Assembly (NCBI GenBank): GCA_044426085.1
Contig: JAWXUU010000002.1
Location: 124,001-188,000 of the forward strand
DNA from: JAWXUU01 sp044426085
Lineage (GTDB): Bacteria > Bacillota > Clostridia > Christensenellales > CAMQZB01
Direction of reading: 5' to 3'
DNA: 64,000 bases
Shown: one piece after another, positions 26,034 through 35,556 of the stretch
How positions within the stretch are numbered: position 1 is the first letter of the stretch
How the letters are laid out: every line of letters starts with the position of its first letter
Translations under genes and position numbers: made by a program
Notes under the pieces: generated by a model
The model's database searches: none
The model's input: the letters and a program-made list of their open reading frames with translations, nothing else
What the model was told of the DNA's origin: nothing

Positions 26034-26115
26034 GTAAATTCTTTGATATTTGTGCAATAATAGCACGCTTGAAGCAATAACCGTACTGAAAAAAATATTC
26101 AGTACGGTTTTTTTT
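26021..26115 (+). promoter_or_regulatory. Transcription attenuator of the aro operon (antiterminator and terminator)
   Basis: Terminator: CCGTACTGAA (26081-26090) pairs with TTCAGTACGG (26098-26107), then eight T (26108-26115). Antiterminator: TTTTTTCAGT (26021-26030, end of the leader peptide) pairs over 10 bp with ACTGAAAAAA (26085-26094), which destroys the terminator. Stalling at the Phe/Tyr codons would leave the antiterminator segment free and allow read-through. Confidence 0.85.
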
Positions 26116-26131
26116 ATGGAGGACACCAACA

Positions 26132-27151
26132 ATGATAATTAAAATTAATCAATCAGCTAATCAAAATCAAATGGACAATCTTTTAAACTGGATTAAAGAT
26201 TTGGGTCTTGCTACACACATGAGCAAAGGCGACAACGTGACTATCGTAGGTCTAGTCGGCGATACATCACAAGTTGATATTGGTCTTTTGAGATCACTTG
26301 ATATTGTTGAATCAGTAACAAGAATTCAAGAACCATATAAAAACGCTAACAGAAAATTCCACCCAGACGATACAATCATTGATATCAGTGGTCACAAATT
26401 CGGTGGCGGTAGTTTCCAATTCATGGCAGGTCCATGCAGTATTGAAAGCTACGAACAAATGTATGAAACTGCAAAAGCTTGTAAAGCAAGCGGTGCAACA
26501 ATCTTGCGTGGCGGTGCGTTCAAACCAAGAACTTCACCATATGCTTTCCAAGGTCTTGGCTCTGAAGGTCTAGAAATCATGAAAGCCGTTAAAAAAGAAC
26601 TAGGTATGCCAATTATCACTGAGCTTATGAACGAAAGACATCTTCCGCTTTTCGACGATGTTGATATCATTCAAATCGGTGCAAGAAACATGCAAAACTT
26701 CGACCTTTTGAAAGAAGTTGGCAAAACAAATAAACCAATCCTTTTGAAACGCGGAATGTCTGCAACTATTGAAGAATGGCTTATGAGTGCAGAATACATC
26801 ATGAGTGAAGGCAATAAGGAAATCATCCTTTGTGAAAGAGGTATCAGAACATTTGAAACTGCAACAAGAAACACACTTGACCTTTCTGCAATCCCTGTTC
26901 TAAGAGAAAAAACTCACCTTCCAATCGTTATTGACCCAAGTCATGCAACTGGTGTTTCTAGACTTGTTGAACCAATGTCTCTTGCTTCAGTTGGTGCAGG
27001 TTGTGATGGTCTTATTATTGAAGTACACAACAATCCAAGCTGTGCTCTTTGCGACGGTGCTCAAAGTTTGAAACCGGACCAATTTGACAAAATTGTAAAA
27101 GCAGTTGACGTTATGCTTCCAGTTGTTGGAAAGCAAAGAGACAACTTTTAA
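26132..27151 (+). CDS. aroF: 3-deoxy-7-phosphoheptulonate (DAHP) synthase
   Basis: First step of the shikimate pathway: PEP plus erythrose 4-phosphate. 339 residues of the type I-beta (KDPG-aldolase-like) class with an N-terminal ferredoxin-like domain (1-75) that gives Phe/Tyr feedback in relatives such as Thermotoga. Core motifs: MAGPCSIES, LRGGAFKPRTSPYAFQG, IQIGARNMQNF, LLKRGM, ILCERGIRTF, IDPSHATG and HNNPSCALCDGAQSL. GGAGGA precedes the ATG. First enzyme gene after the attenuator. Confidence 0.97.
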   Translation: MIIKINQSANQNQMDNLLNWIKDLGLATHMSKGDNVTIVGLVGDTSQVDIGLLRSLDIVESVTRIQEPYKNANRKFHPDDTIIDISGHKFGGGSFQFMAGPCSIESYEQMYETAKACKASGATILRGGAFKPRTSPYAFQGLGSEGLEIMKAVKKELGMPIITELMNERHLPLFDDVDIIQIGARNMQNFDLLKEVGKTNKPILLKRGMSATIEEWLMSAEYIMSEGNKEIILCERGIRTFETATRNTLDLSAIPVLREKTHLPIVIDPSHATGVSRLVEPMSLASVGAGCDGLIIEVHNNPSCALCDGAQSLKPDQFDKIVKAVDVMLPVVGKQRDNF

Positions 27152-27168
27152 TTTAAAACAGGATTAAT

Positions 27169-28041
27169 ATGAATATAGGAATTATTGGGCTTGGTCTTAT
27201 TGGTGGATCTATTGGTATGGCTACCCACAAAAAAACTGAACACGTAGTTTTTGGCAGAGATATTGATGAAAATGCAGTGAACACTGCCCTACATAAAAAC
27301 GCAATTGATTTTAAGCTTACAGATAGCGATTTTGAAAAGCTTAACTTGCTTGTGCTTGCAGTTTTTCCACACACGGCATGCGAACTTTTGAATGAAGTGT
27401 TACCAAAACTTTCAAAAGGCGCAATCGTCTGTGATATTTGCGGTATTAAAGAGAATATCATATCTGCGTTTGAAAGTGCATCAAAAGAATATAAAGATAT
27501 TCGTTTTGTTGGTACTCACCCAATGGCAGGAAGAGAATATTCTGGTGTCGAATACGCCTTGACAACACTGTTTGACAATGCATTTGGCATTATCACGCCT
27601 GTTTGTGGCGATATTGCAACAGCAAAAATAATCGAGGAATACTTTTATGAAATTGGCTTTATTGGCTGTGTTTATGCCGATTCTCTGCGTCATGACCAAA
27701 TGATAGCATACACTTCTCAGCTAGCTCATATAGTTTCTTCATGCTATGTCAAAAATCCGCTGTCTGAAAATCATGTAGGATTTTCAGCTGGCAGTTTTCA
27801 AGATATGACACGCGTTGCAAGGTTGAATCCTGAAATGTGGACTGAATTGTTTATGCAAAACACCACTGCCCTTGCATCACATGTTGATTTGATTGTTGAA
27901 AAACTACAAGATTTCAGCGTGGCACTGAAAAAATCAGATTCAAACGAAATATACAACTTGCTATCTGAAGGGACTAAAGCTAAGGAACTTGCAGATAACA
28001 ACTTTGCAAATCACTGCGAAAATATGAGAAAAAATATTTAG
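27169..28041 (+). CDS. tyrA: Prephenate dehydrogenase
   Basis: Oxidative decarboxylation of prephenate to 4-hydroxyphenylpyruvate in tyrosine synthesis. 290 residues: Rossmann start GIIGLGLIGGSIGMA, CDICGIKENI, the catalytic His in GTHPMAGREYSGVEYA, and the helical dimer domain with HDQMIAYTSQLAHIVSS and SAGSFQDMTRVA. No ACT domain at the C-terminus, so feedback control is likely left to DAHP synthase and the attenuator. Confidence 0.96.
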   Translation: MNIGIIGLGLIGGSIGMATHKKTEHVVFGRDIDENAVNTALHKNAIDFKLTDSDFEKLNLLVLAVFPHTACELLNEVLPKLSKGAIVCDICGIKENIISAFESASKEYKDIRFVGTHPMAGREYSGVEYALTTLFDNAFGIITPVCGDIATAKIIEEYFYEIGFIGCVYADSLRHDQMIAYTSQLAHIVSSCYVKNPLSENHVGFSAGSFQDMTRVARLNPEMWTELFMQNTTALASHVDLIVEKLQDFSVALKKSDSNEIYNLLSEGTKAKELADNNFANHCENMRKNI

Positions 28042-28056
28042 GTATAGGAATAAAAA

Positions 28057-29337
28057 ATGAACATTAAAGTTTATCCAAAAAAATTAAAAGGGACAGTTGA
28101 AGTTTCAGCAAGTAAGTCTGTTGCTCACCGCATGCTTATTTGCAGTGCACTTTCAGATAAAGGCGCTACAATTTCAGCAATCATGAAAGGAACAGACATA
28201 GAAGCCACTGCAAGTTGTCTTTGCGAACTTGGAACAGATATTCAAATTCTAGAAAACAAAGTCATCATAACGCCAACATATGGCAAAAAGGATGAAATTT
28301 GCAAATTTCACTGCAAAGACAGTGGGTCAACATTCAGATTTATGTTGCCACTTGCTTCAGCAGTTGGCGCGCCAACTGCTTTTTATGGAACAGACCGCTT
28401 AGCTTCTCGTCCTGTGGCAGAACTCAAAGAAGTGCTTGAAACTCATGGCATAACTTTCTCTTCTGACACCCTACCTTTTGAAATAAGTGGTAAACTTACA
28501 AGTGGAACATATGAAATCGACGCAAGTGTCAGCTCGCAATACATAACTGGATTGCTTCTTGCACTGCCACTTTTGGAGGGTGATTCTAAAATCATCTTAA
28601 AAGGTCGCGTCGTATCTTCTGATTATATAAAAATAACTCTTGACACAATGAAACTTTTCGGCGTTGAAGTCGAAAATATTCCCGACGGATTTTTGATTAA
28701 GGGTGGAAGCAAATATATCTCACCTGAAAACCCAAAATGCGAAGGCGATTGGAGCTCAGCTTGCTTTTTTGCAATTGCTGGTGGAATTGGCGGTGGAATT
28801 TCTCTTGAAAACATTTCCACATCATCACTTCAAGGGGATAAAGCTGTTTTGCAATTCATCACTGAAACCGGCGGTTCTTTTGCAAGATACATCAATCATA
28901 ATGCAGTTGACTGTTTCACCTTTGGCACAAGTGCAAAATTGCGTGCTAGCGTATTTCACACCGAAGACACACCAGACATCGTTCCTATCCTTGCTGTGCT
29001 GTGCAGTTTTTGCGCAGGCACATCAGAAATCGTTGGTGTATCAAGATTGAAGATGAAAGAAAGTGACAGACTGACAGAAACTATTAAAATGCTTGAAGCA
29101 TTCGGGATTACTGCATTCACAAGCGAAGATTCTTTATACGTTACTGGTGGAGAACCAAAAGGTGGAAAATATCACGTTCCTGATGACCACAGAATGGCAA
29201 TGGCATCAATTATTCTTGCAACGTATTCGGTTGGAGAAAGTGAAATATATGACATTGATTGCATTTCAAAATCATATCCACACTTTTTGGAAGACTTTAA
29301 TAAACTAGGAGGACAATTTGATGTTTTGGGGATTTGA
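28057..29337 (+). CDS. aroA: 3-phosphoshikimate 1-carboxyvinyltransferase (EPSP synthase)
   Basis: Joins shikimate 3-phosphate and PEP. 426 residues: the ASKSVAHRMLICSALS site, KDSGSTFRFMLPLA, FYGTDRLASRPVAEL, SSQYITGLLLALPLL, GDWSSACFFAIAGG, TPDIVPILAVL, RLKMKESDRLTETI and DDHRMAMASIIL. The active site loop reads CKDSGSTFR where class I enzymes have GNAGTAMR, so this looks like a class II type variant. Overlaps aroC by 17 bp. Confidence 0.96.
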   Translation: MNIKVYPKKLKGTVEVSASKSVAHRMLICSALSDKGATISAIMKGTDIEATASCLCELGTDIQILENKVIITPTYGKKDEICKFHCKDSGSTFRFMLPLASAVGAPTAFYGTDRLASRPVAELKEVLETHGITFSSDTLPFEISGKLTSGTYEIDASVSSQYITGLLLALPLLEGDSKIILKGRVVSSDYIKITLDTMKLFGVEVENIPDGFLIKGGSKYISPENPKCEGDWSSACFFAIAGGIGGGISLENISTSSLQGDKAVLQFITETGGSFARYINHNAVDCFTFGTSAKLRASVFHTEDTPDIVPILAVLCSFCAGTSEIVGVSRLKMKESDRLTETIKMLEAFGITAFTSEDSLYVTGGEPKGGKYHVPDDHRMAMASIILATYSVGESEIYDIDCISKSYPHFLEDFNKLGGQFDVLGI

Positions 29338-30382
29338 AAAATTAAAAATTGATATTTATGGAGAATCACATTCTAAAGCAATTGGCGTTAAACTTTCAGG
29401 ACTTCCAATTGGAAGTGAAATTTGCGATAAAACCCTTAATGAGTTTCTCGCAAGAAGAAAAGCCGGTGGCGGAATTTGGAGCACACCTAGAATTGAACCA
29501 GACGCACCTGTTTTTTTAGAAGGACTAGAAAACGGAAAAATAACTGGGGATATACATTCTGTTATATACAATCAAAATGTAAAATCACGCGATTATTCTT
29601 CAATCAATCACACACCAAGACCTTCACACGCAGATTTGGCATACTGCCTTAAAGAAAACACAACCGAATGTCCTGTTGGTGGTGGCAGATTTTCCGCAAG
29701 GCTTACTGCTCCACTTTGTATTGCCGGTGGTGTTGCAAAGCAAATTCTCGCAAAAGAAGGTATTGAAGTTTGTGGATATGTTTCTAGAATTGGAAGCGTT
29801 GTTGGAAAAAATTATAAAGATGATGAAATTTCTGTTGATGAAATAAAAAAATCGTGGTCTTCTCCCCTCCCTGCACTTTCAAACATTGACGAAATGACTT
29901 CTGAAGTTTTGAAGTTTCGTGAAAATGGCGACAGCGTGGGTGGAAGTGTTGATATCATAGTCACTGGTCTAAAACCAGGATTTGGCGATTATTTATTTTC
30001 TGGGCTAGAAGGCAAACTTTCTTATGCTGTTTTTGGAGTTCCCGCTGTGAAAGCAGTGGAATTTGGCATTGGAACTGACTTTGCCAAAACAAATGGATCA
30101 AAGGCAAATGATTCAATATATTTCAACGGTGAAAAAGTTGTCACGAAAACCAATAATTGTGGTGGTATAACTGGTGGGATTTCAAACGGAATGCCAATAA
30201 CAATGCGCGTAAGTTTGAAACCAACACCATCGATTTCATGCCCACAACAAAGCGTAGACTTATCTACAAATGAAAATGTTGAAATCAAAATCAAAGGAAG
30301 ACACGATTCTTGCATAGTTCCAAGAGCAGTTGCTGGAATAGAATCTGCAGTTGCCCTTGCATTGCTTGATTATATTATTTAA
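29321..30382 (+). CDS. aroC: Chorismate synthase
   Basis: FMN-dependent last step to chorismate. 353 residues from the ATG at 29321, which lies 7 bp after AGGAGGA within the aroA end. Motifs: YGESHSKAIGV, LARRKAGGGIWSTPR, PRPSHADLAYCLK, GGGRFSARLTAPLCIAGGVA, ESAVALALLDYI at the C-terminus, and GRHDSCIVPRAV. Sequence elements around GGITGGISNGMPI are the family signature. Confidence 0.97.
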   Translation: MFWGFEKLKIDIYGESHSKAIGVKLSGLPIGSEICDKTLNEFLARRKAGGGIWSTPRIEPDAPVFLEGLENGKITGDIHSVIYNQNVKSRDYSSINHTPRPSHADLAYCLKENTTECPVGGGRFSARLTAPLCIAGGVAKQILAKEGIEVCGYVSRIGSVVGKNYKDDEISVDEIKKSWSSPLPALSNIDEMTSEVLKFRENGDSVGGSVDIIVTGLKPGFGDYLFSGLEGKLSYAVFGVPAVKAVEFGIGTDFAKTNGSKANDSIYFNGEKVVTKTNNCGGITGGISNGMPITMRVSLKPTPSISCPQQSVDLSTNENVEIKIKGRHDSCIVPRAVAGIESAVALALLDYII

Positions 30383-30421
30383 ATAGTTTATAATAAATGA
30401 GAAAAACTTAGGAGATACATT

Positions 30422-31561
30422 ATGGATTTAATTTCAAAAAGAGACCGCATCGATGCAATTGACGATCAAATGGTTCAACTTTATGTTGAACGCATGAATA
30501 TCGCAAGAGAAATCGGCGAAGAAAAATCAAAAAATAATTTGCCAATCGAAAACACACTTCGTGAACGCGAAGTTATCACAAGAGTCACAAGCACAGCACC
30601 AGAAGATTTGAAAATTTATACAAAAATGTTTTTTGAAAATATGTTTGAAACAAGCAAAGGATATCAAACTAGATTTGTTAAAGGTAACTCACCAACTCTT
30701 GATAAAATTCAAGCAGCACTAGAACAAGGACTTATCGCTTTTCCTGAATGTGCAAATGTTGCATGTCAAGGTGTTCCTGGAGCATATTCACAAATTGCAG
30801 CTGATAAAGTTTTCAAACTTGCAAATATTTCATACTTCAAAGATTGGGGCGGTGTTTTCAATGCGATTGAAAAAAACTTCTGCCAATTTGGTGTTCTTCC
30901 AATTGAAAACAGCAACGCGGGAAGCGTTAATGGGGTTTATGACCTTATGCATAAAAATAACTTCTTTATTTCTCGTGCAGTTAAGCTTAGAATTCAACAT
31001 TATCTCCTTGCAAAAAAAGGTGCTGATGTTTCTAAAATCAAAGAAATTTTCTCACATGAACAAGCTATTGCTCAATGCTCGGAATTCCTTGCAAGCATGC
31101 CTAATGTGAAAGTTACAATCGTTGATAACACTGCAACAGCAGCGAAAATGGTTGCCGAATCAAACAGCCTTGAAGTTGCATGTATTTCTTCAAGAGATTG
31201 TGCAGGAATTTATGGACTTGGAATTTTGAAAGCAAATGTTCAAGGAAACGATAACAACTTCACTCGTTTTATTATCATTTCTAAAAATCTTCAACCGTAT
31301 GAAGGTGCAAATAAAATCAGTATCATGGTTAACACTCCACACGAAGCTGGTGCACTTAACAGCATTTTGAACAGATTCTCAACTTTGGGGTTGAACCTTA
31401 CTAAACTTGAATCAAGACCAATTGAAAACACAACATTCGAATTTGCATTCTATTTCGATTTTGAAGCAAAAATAACAAGAAACGAAGTTCAAAATCTTAT
31501 TGGAGACCTTGAAAATAGTTGCGAATTATTTGTATTCCTCGGTAGCTACGAAGAAATTTAG
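30422..31561 (+). CDS. pheA: Bifunctional chorismate mutase / prephenate dehydratase
   Basis: Makes phenylpyruvate from chorismate. 379 residues in three parts: AroQ chorismate mutase helices (1-90; RIDAIDDQMVQLYVERMNIAREIGEEK), prephenate dehydratase (100-285; CQGVPGAYSQIAA, FGVLPIENSNAGSVNGVYDLM, SHEQAIAQCS, and NFTRFIIIS with the TRF motif), and an ACT domain (300-375; NKISIMVNTPHEAGALNSIL, KLESRPIENTTFEFAFYFD) for Phe feedback. Confidence 0.97.
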   Translation: MDLISKRDRIDAIDDQMVQLYVERMNIAREIGEEKSKNNLPIENTLREREVITRVTSTAPEDLKIYTKMFFENMFETSKGYQTRFVKGNSPTLDKIQAALEQGLIAFPECANVACQGVPGAYSQIAADKVFKLANISYFKDWGGVFNAIEKNFCQFGVLPIENSNAGSVNGVYDLMHKNNFFISRAVKLRIQHYLLAKKGADVSKIKEIFSHEQAIAQCSEFLASMPNVKVTIVDNTATAAKMVAESNSLEVACISSRDCAGIYGLGILKANVQGNDNNFTRFIIISKNLQPYEGANKISIMVNTPHEAGALNSILNRFSTLGLNLTKLESRPIENTTFEFAFYFDFEAKITRNEVQNLIGDLENSCELFVFLGSYEEI

Positions 31562-31575
31562 TACAGGAGAACATC

Positions 31576-32802
31576 ATGAAGAAATTCTGCCTTATTGGTG
31601 AAAAATTACCACACACACTATCCCCTCTTATTCACAGCCATTTTGGTTATGAATATGGTATCGAAGAACTTCCATCTGCAGATGATATTGGCCCTTTTAT
31701 GGAAAACTGCAAATATGATGGATTCAATGTGACTGTGCCCTACAAACAAGATGTTATGAAACATCTTGACTATATTGATGACCTTGCACTTGAAATTGGT
31801 GCTGTCAACACAGTTATGAAAAAAGATGGTAAATGGTGTGGATACAACTCGGATATATACGGACTTGAATATTCTCTACAAAAAAGCGGAATTTCACTTG
31901 AAGACAAAACTATTGCCATTATGGGTTCAGGTGGAACGCGCATGACAGCCCAACTTCTCGCGAAAAAGCACGGCGCAAAACGCGTTGTCATCGTGAGTAG
32001 GAATGGCGAAATCAATTATGATAACTTCTATAAAAAATATGATATTCAAATAATTTTTAACACTACTCCATCTGGAATGTTTCCACACATGGATGAGCTA
32101 CCTTTTGATATTTCAAAAATCAAAACATTGGAAGGTGCTTTTGATGTAATATATAATCCGTTGAGAACAAATTTTCTTTTGCTTGCAAAAAAAGCTGGAA
32201 TCGCATATGAAAATGGTCTTAGAATGTTGGTTGAGCAAGCTAGGGTTTCGCGAGATATTTGGTTTTCTGAAAATTCAAGCACTGATGATACAGAAAGAAT
32301 TTTGAAACAACTTTTGAAATCGCAACAAAACATTGTTCTTGTCGGAATGCCCGCTTGTGGGAAATCAACTATTGGCAAAAACATTGCTCGTCAGCTTGAT
32401 ATGGAATTTTTCGATGCAGATATCGAACTTGAAAAATACGTTGGCAAAACTCCCGCTGAAATCATTTCTTCTGACGGAGAAGATGTTTTCAGAAAAATTG
32501 AAAGTGAAGTTATCGCAAACTTAGCTTCAAAACGTGGCGTTGTTATTGCAACAGGTGGCGGAGCTGTTTTGAAAGAAGAGAACAGAACTGCTCTTATGCG
32601 CACTGGCGTTGTTTTCTATATCAATCGTGAAGTCAGCAAACTTTCAACTTACGGCAGACCAATTTCACAAAAAAACTCCCTTGCCGAGCTCTTTGAAAAG
32701 CGTAGACCACTCTACGAACAAATTGCAGACTACGAACTGATTAATAACGATGTTTTTTTTGATACTGCAGATAAGATTGTTGAAATTATAAATAAATATT
32801 GA
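31576..32802 (+). CDS. Fused shikimate dehydrogenase / shikimate kinase
   Basis: 408 residues. Residues 1-240 are AroE: GEKLPHTLSPLIHSHFG, the catalytic FNVTVPYKQDVM, LEIGAVNTVMKK, NADP loop MGSGGTRMTAQLL, and NPLRTNFLLLAKKAG. Residues 245-408 are AroK: Walker A VGMPACGKSTIGKNIA, FFDADIELEKYVGKTPAEII, FRKIESEVIANLA and ATGGGAVLKEENR. One polypeptide thus performs two consecutive steps. The fusion is read straight through with no frameshift. Followed by a terminator, it ends the operon. Confidence 0.95.
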   Translation: MKKFCLIGEKLPHTLSPLIHSHFGYEYGIEELPSADDIGPFMENCKYDGFNVTVPYKQDVMKHLDYIDDLALEIGAVNTVMKKDGKWCGYNSDIYGLEYSLQKSGISLEDKTIAIMGSGGTRMTAQLLAKKHGAKRVVIVSRNGEINYDNFYKKYDIQIIFNTTPSGMFPHMDELPFDISKIKTLEGAFDVIYNPLRTNFLLLAKKAGIAYENGLRMLVEQARVSRDIWFSENSSTDDTERILKQLLKSQQNIVLVGMPACGKSTIGKNIARQLDMEFFDADIELEKYVGKTPAEIISSDGEDVFRKIESEVIANLASKRGVVIATGGGAVLKEENRTALMRTGVVFYINREVSKLSTYGRPISQKNSLAELFEKRRPLYEQIADYELINNDVFFDTADKIVEIINKY

Positions 32803-32812
32803 TTGATATTTT

Positions 32813-32842
32813 AAAAGGTAGCAAAATGCTTTGCTACCTTTT
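32813..32842. terminator. Terminator at the end of the aro operon (bidirectional)
   Basis: Perfect 13-bp arms (32813-32825 / 32830-32842) with a 4-nt loop and T-run; it also faces the convergent anti-sigma gene. Confidence 0.88.
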
Positions 32843-32850
32843 TTATTGCT

Positions 32851-33495
32851 TTATTCAAAGAAAACTGCAAAATAATCGTTGAAATTATAATCATCAGAAA
32901 TAATTTCAAATATTCCAACACTCGCATTAACGTCGCCTGCTGTTATAACTTCAATATATTTATCGAAGATGCAAACTTGTGTTTTTGTTAAATCGTCATA
33001 AAAATATACTGCATTTTCTTTCATGTTATTATATTCTTCAGCGCTAAACTGCTCTGATTGAACTTGTTCGGACACGTATAATGTCAATAAATTTTCAAAG
33101 ATTTCAAGTTCTTCATTTTGTAAGCTTATATATGTTTCTATATCTTCGCTCTCAATTGAATAACTCATTCTGCTTGTAATTAATATCATAGTTATTTTTG
33201 ATATTTTAAAATTATTTGTATACGAAGGTGCCAAAGTCGCCATTGGTGCCATAGTCGGCACAACATCAGTTGTTGGCGCAGTAGTTGTTAGTGTTTCACT
33301 TGGTGTGATTGAATACTCATTTGAAATCAAAAGCGATGTAGCAACAAAAATCAGCGCAATGCAAGCAACAGAAGCGGTAACTCTTTTGAAATTTTTCATT
33401 GTGAAAATAGAAGTGCTTTGTCGTTTTTCACAAGAATTAATTATGTATTCATCGCGTATATCATTTATTCCTTGGAGAAAATCTATTGCATTCAT
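32851..33495 (-). CDS. Probable anti-sigma factor (membrane anchored)
   Basis: 214 residues: cytosolic N-terminus (1-36), one membrane segment (about 40-57, VACIALIFVATSLLI), a Thr/Pro-rich extracellular linker (TTTAPTTDVVPTMAPMATLAP, about 68-90), then an extracytoplasmic domain with no recognised family. It overlaps the sigma factor gene by 4 bp, the usual layout of an ECF sigma factor and its membrane-bound inhibitor. No zinc-binding HxxxCxxC is seen, so the assignment is by topology and neighbour. Confidence 0.7.
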   Translation of the reverse strand: MNAIDFLQGINDIRDEYIINSCEKRQSTSIFTMKNFKRVTASVACIALIFVATSLLISNEYSITPSETLTTTAPTTDVVPTMAPMATLAPSYTNNFKISKITMILITSRMSYSIESEDIETYISLQNEELEIFENLLTLYVSEQVQSEQFSAEEYNNMKENAVYFYDDLTKTQVCIFDKYIEVITAGDVNASVGIFEIISDDYNFNDYFAVFFE

Positions 33496-34043
33496 AATTT
33501 ATCCCCCTTTTCTAGATATATTTTCAACTTTTGTCTCGTTCGCATAAGCATAGACTTCACTTTTGATTGAGTGAATAAATTTGCAAGTGCAATTTCACTT
33601 ATTGTATCACAGTGCCAATATCTTCTCACAAAAACATTTCTTTCATCACTTGACAATTTAGCTAGAAAATCATTGATATAACTTGCAAATTCACGATCTT
33701 TTAGGTTCATTGTGTCGCTTGACGGCAAACACTGCTCTAATTCTGTTGAAAGCTCAATCATCACTGCACTACGCTTCTTTGCATGTTGTTTTGCGTAAAG
33801 ATTCAACGAAATATTCCTTGCAATCTTCGCGATAAACGCGTAAAAATAGTTTTTGGGCGATGCTGGCGGTATTGATTGCCATGTTTTTAGATACGTATCA
33901 GCTTCACATTCTTCTGCATAATGAACATCGTGCACTATATTGTGAGATAAAACATAAATCTTTTTGCCGTATTTTATTTTCGTTTCGGTTATTGCGTTTG
34001 AATTTTTTTCTAAATATAAATCCACTATCATTTCATCAGTCAT
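33492..34043 (-). CDS. RNA polymerase sigma factor, ECF/sigma-70 family
   Basis: 183 residues. Region 2 lies at about 20-85 (VHDVHYAEECEADTYLKTWQ, YFYAFIAKIARNISLNLY) and region 4 at 125-180 (FLAKLSSDERNVFVRRYWH, DTISEIALANLFTQSKVKSMLMRTRQKLKIYL). It probably controls a cell envelope or stress response together with the downstream anti-sigma factor. Target promoters cannot be inferred. Confidence 0.9.
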   Translation of the reverse strand: MTDEMIVDLYLEKNSNAITETKIKYGKKIYVLSHNIVHDVHYAEECEADTYLKTWQSIPPASPKNYFYAFIAKIARNISLNLYAKQHAKKRSAVMIELSTELEQCLPSSDTMNLKDREFASYINDFLAKLSSDERNVFVRRYWHCDTISEIALANLFTQSKVKSMLMRTRQKLKIYLEKGDKL

Positions 34044-34186
34044 AATATTCCCCTTACATTACAAAATTTACCATTTTGTATTATAAAACAGCGTCTAGTT
34101 GCACTTGGTTGCATATTTCTTTAAATTTTCTGATTTTTTTAACAATACTATATAATTGAATAAAAGTCAATACCATAAAAAAGAAT

Positions 34187-34204
34187 CCGTCCAAATTTGG
34201 ACGG
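34187..34204 (-). terminator. Terminator after the MATE gene
   Basis: Perfect 18-bp palindrome CCGTCCAAATTTGGACGG followed by ATTCTTTTTT on the minus strand. Confidence 0.75.
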
Positions 34205-34209
34205 AAATT

Positions 34210-35556
34210 TTACAATTTAGAATTTTTTATTTCTTTATTCAAGTGCCTATAAAAAATTAAACACAAGAATATTTGCACAAACGTTGAAGCTGGTGTTGCA
34301 AGGCCAATATAGAACAACGATGTATTTTCCATAAGACTGAACAAATAAGATAGTGGAATCCTTATCAAAAATGCACAACCAACTGATTCAAGCATAACAA
34401 ATTTAGTTTTCCCGCAACCGTTAAAATATCCGTTGAAAGAAAACATGAACGCAACTAAAATGCAGTCGATTGAATATGATTTCAAGTATTGCAATGCCGA
34501 ACCCGTTATATCTGCATCATTGTTGAATATACGAGTGAAAATTTCACCGTGGAATGCGGAAATATAAGCTGTGATTACACCAAAGACAAGGGATATTGAA
34601 ATGCTCCAGCACAGTGCCTTTTTCGCCCTTTCAATCTTTTTTGCTCCGATATTTTGAGCAGTGAAAGCAGCGAGTGCTTGTGCAAAGCCCTGTGGCAAAA
34701 TCATAATTAGAACAGATATTTTGCTTACAATTCCAACAGCTGCTGATGCAGTCACACCGAAGTTATTAATAATTGCAGTTATAAATAAGAATGAAAGGTT
34801 TACTAAAATACCTTGCATCGCAATTGGAAGTCCAAGACCTATAAGTCGTTTTGCAGTTGGCATCTCCAATCGAATATCCTTTGCACGAATTGTGAATGCA
34901 AGTTTACGCTTTCTAAGCATAAGGAAAGAAGCTACAACACTTCCGCCTTGTGCAATGATTGTCGCAAATGCCGCACCTGATGAACCCATATTGAATCCAC
35001 CAACAAATATAAAATCTAGCACAATGTTAATAACGCATGCAATTGCAACAGTCACAAGCGGGGTCTTAGAATCTCCAATACCGCGAAACACGCTTGCAAT
35101 AAGGTTATAAAATACAATAAAAACAGTACCTGCACCCGTAATCAAAAGATAATTCATCGTTTGCGTCATTGATTCTTCAGGAGTTTGCATTGCAACTGCA
35201 ATATATTCGCGCAAAAGTATCAATAAAGCTGTTGTCACAATTGCAAGAACGGCAAAAAGAGCTATGCTCACGCCAATTATTTTCGATGCTCTCTCTGATT
35301 CACCAGCACCAATAAAACGCCCCAAAAGCACTGTTGTGCCCATTGCAAGCCCGATATACGCAGCAGTCACGGTTTGCATGATTTGACTTCCTATTGTCAC
35401 ACCGGAAACATCGGCAACACCTGAAAACCAGCTGACAATAACAAGGTCAGCAGTGCCGTATGCAGTTTGCAGTAGTATTGAAAATAGTATTGGAACAGTG
35501 AACTTCCATAAAACTGAAAGAACATTTCCGTTTGTCAAATCTAAATCGCGTTTCAT
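34210..35556 (-). CDS. MATE family efflux transporter
   Basis: 448 residues, 12 predicted membrane segments in two halves. Motifs typical of MATE: LLQTAYGTADLVIVSWFSG near 24, LLGRFIGAGESERAS near 82, GIGDSKTPL near 160, and ALAAFTAQNIGAKKIERAKKAL near 285. Drug or metabolite export driven by Na+ or H+; the substrate is unknown. Confidence 0.93.
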   Translation of the reverse strand: MKRDLDLTNGNVLSVLWKFTVPILFSILLQTAYGTADLVIVSWFSGVADVSGVTIGSQIMQTVTAAYIGLAMGTTVLLGRFIGAGESERASKIIGVSIALFAVLAIVTTALLILLREYIAVAMQTPEESMTQTMNYLLITGAGTVFIVFYNLIASVFRGIGDSKTPLVTVAIACVINIVLDFIFVGGFNMGSSGAAFATIIAQGGSVVASFLMLRKRKLAFTIRAKDIRLEMPTAKRLIGLGLPIAMQGILVNLSFLFITAIINNFGVTASAAVGIVSKISVLIMILPQGFAQALAAFTAQNIGAKKIERAKKALCWSISISLVFGVITAYISAFHGEIFTRIFNNDADITGSALQYLKSYSIDCILVAFMFSFNGYFNGCGKTKFVMLESVGCAFLIRIPLSYLFSLMENTSLFYIGLATPASTFVQIFLCLIFYRHLNKEIKNSKL

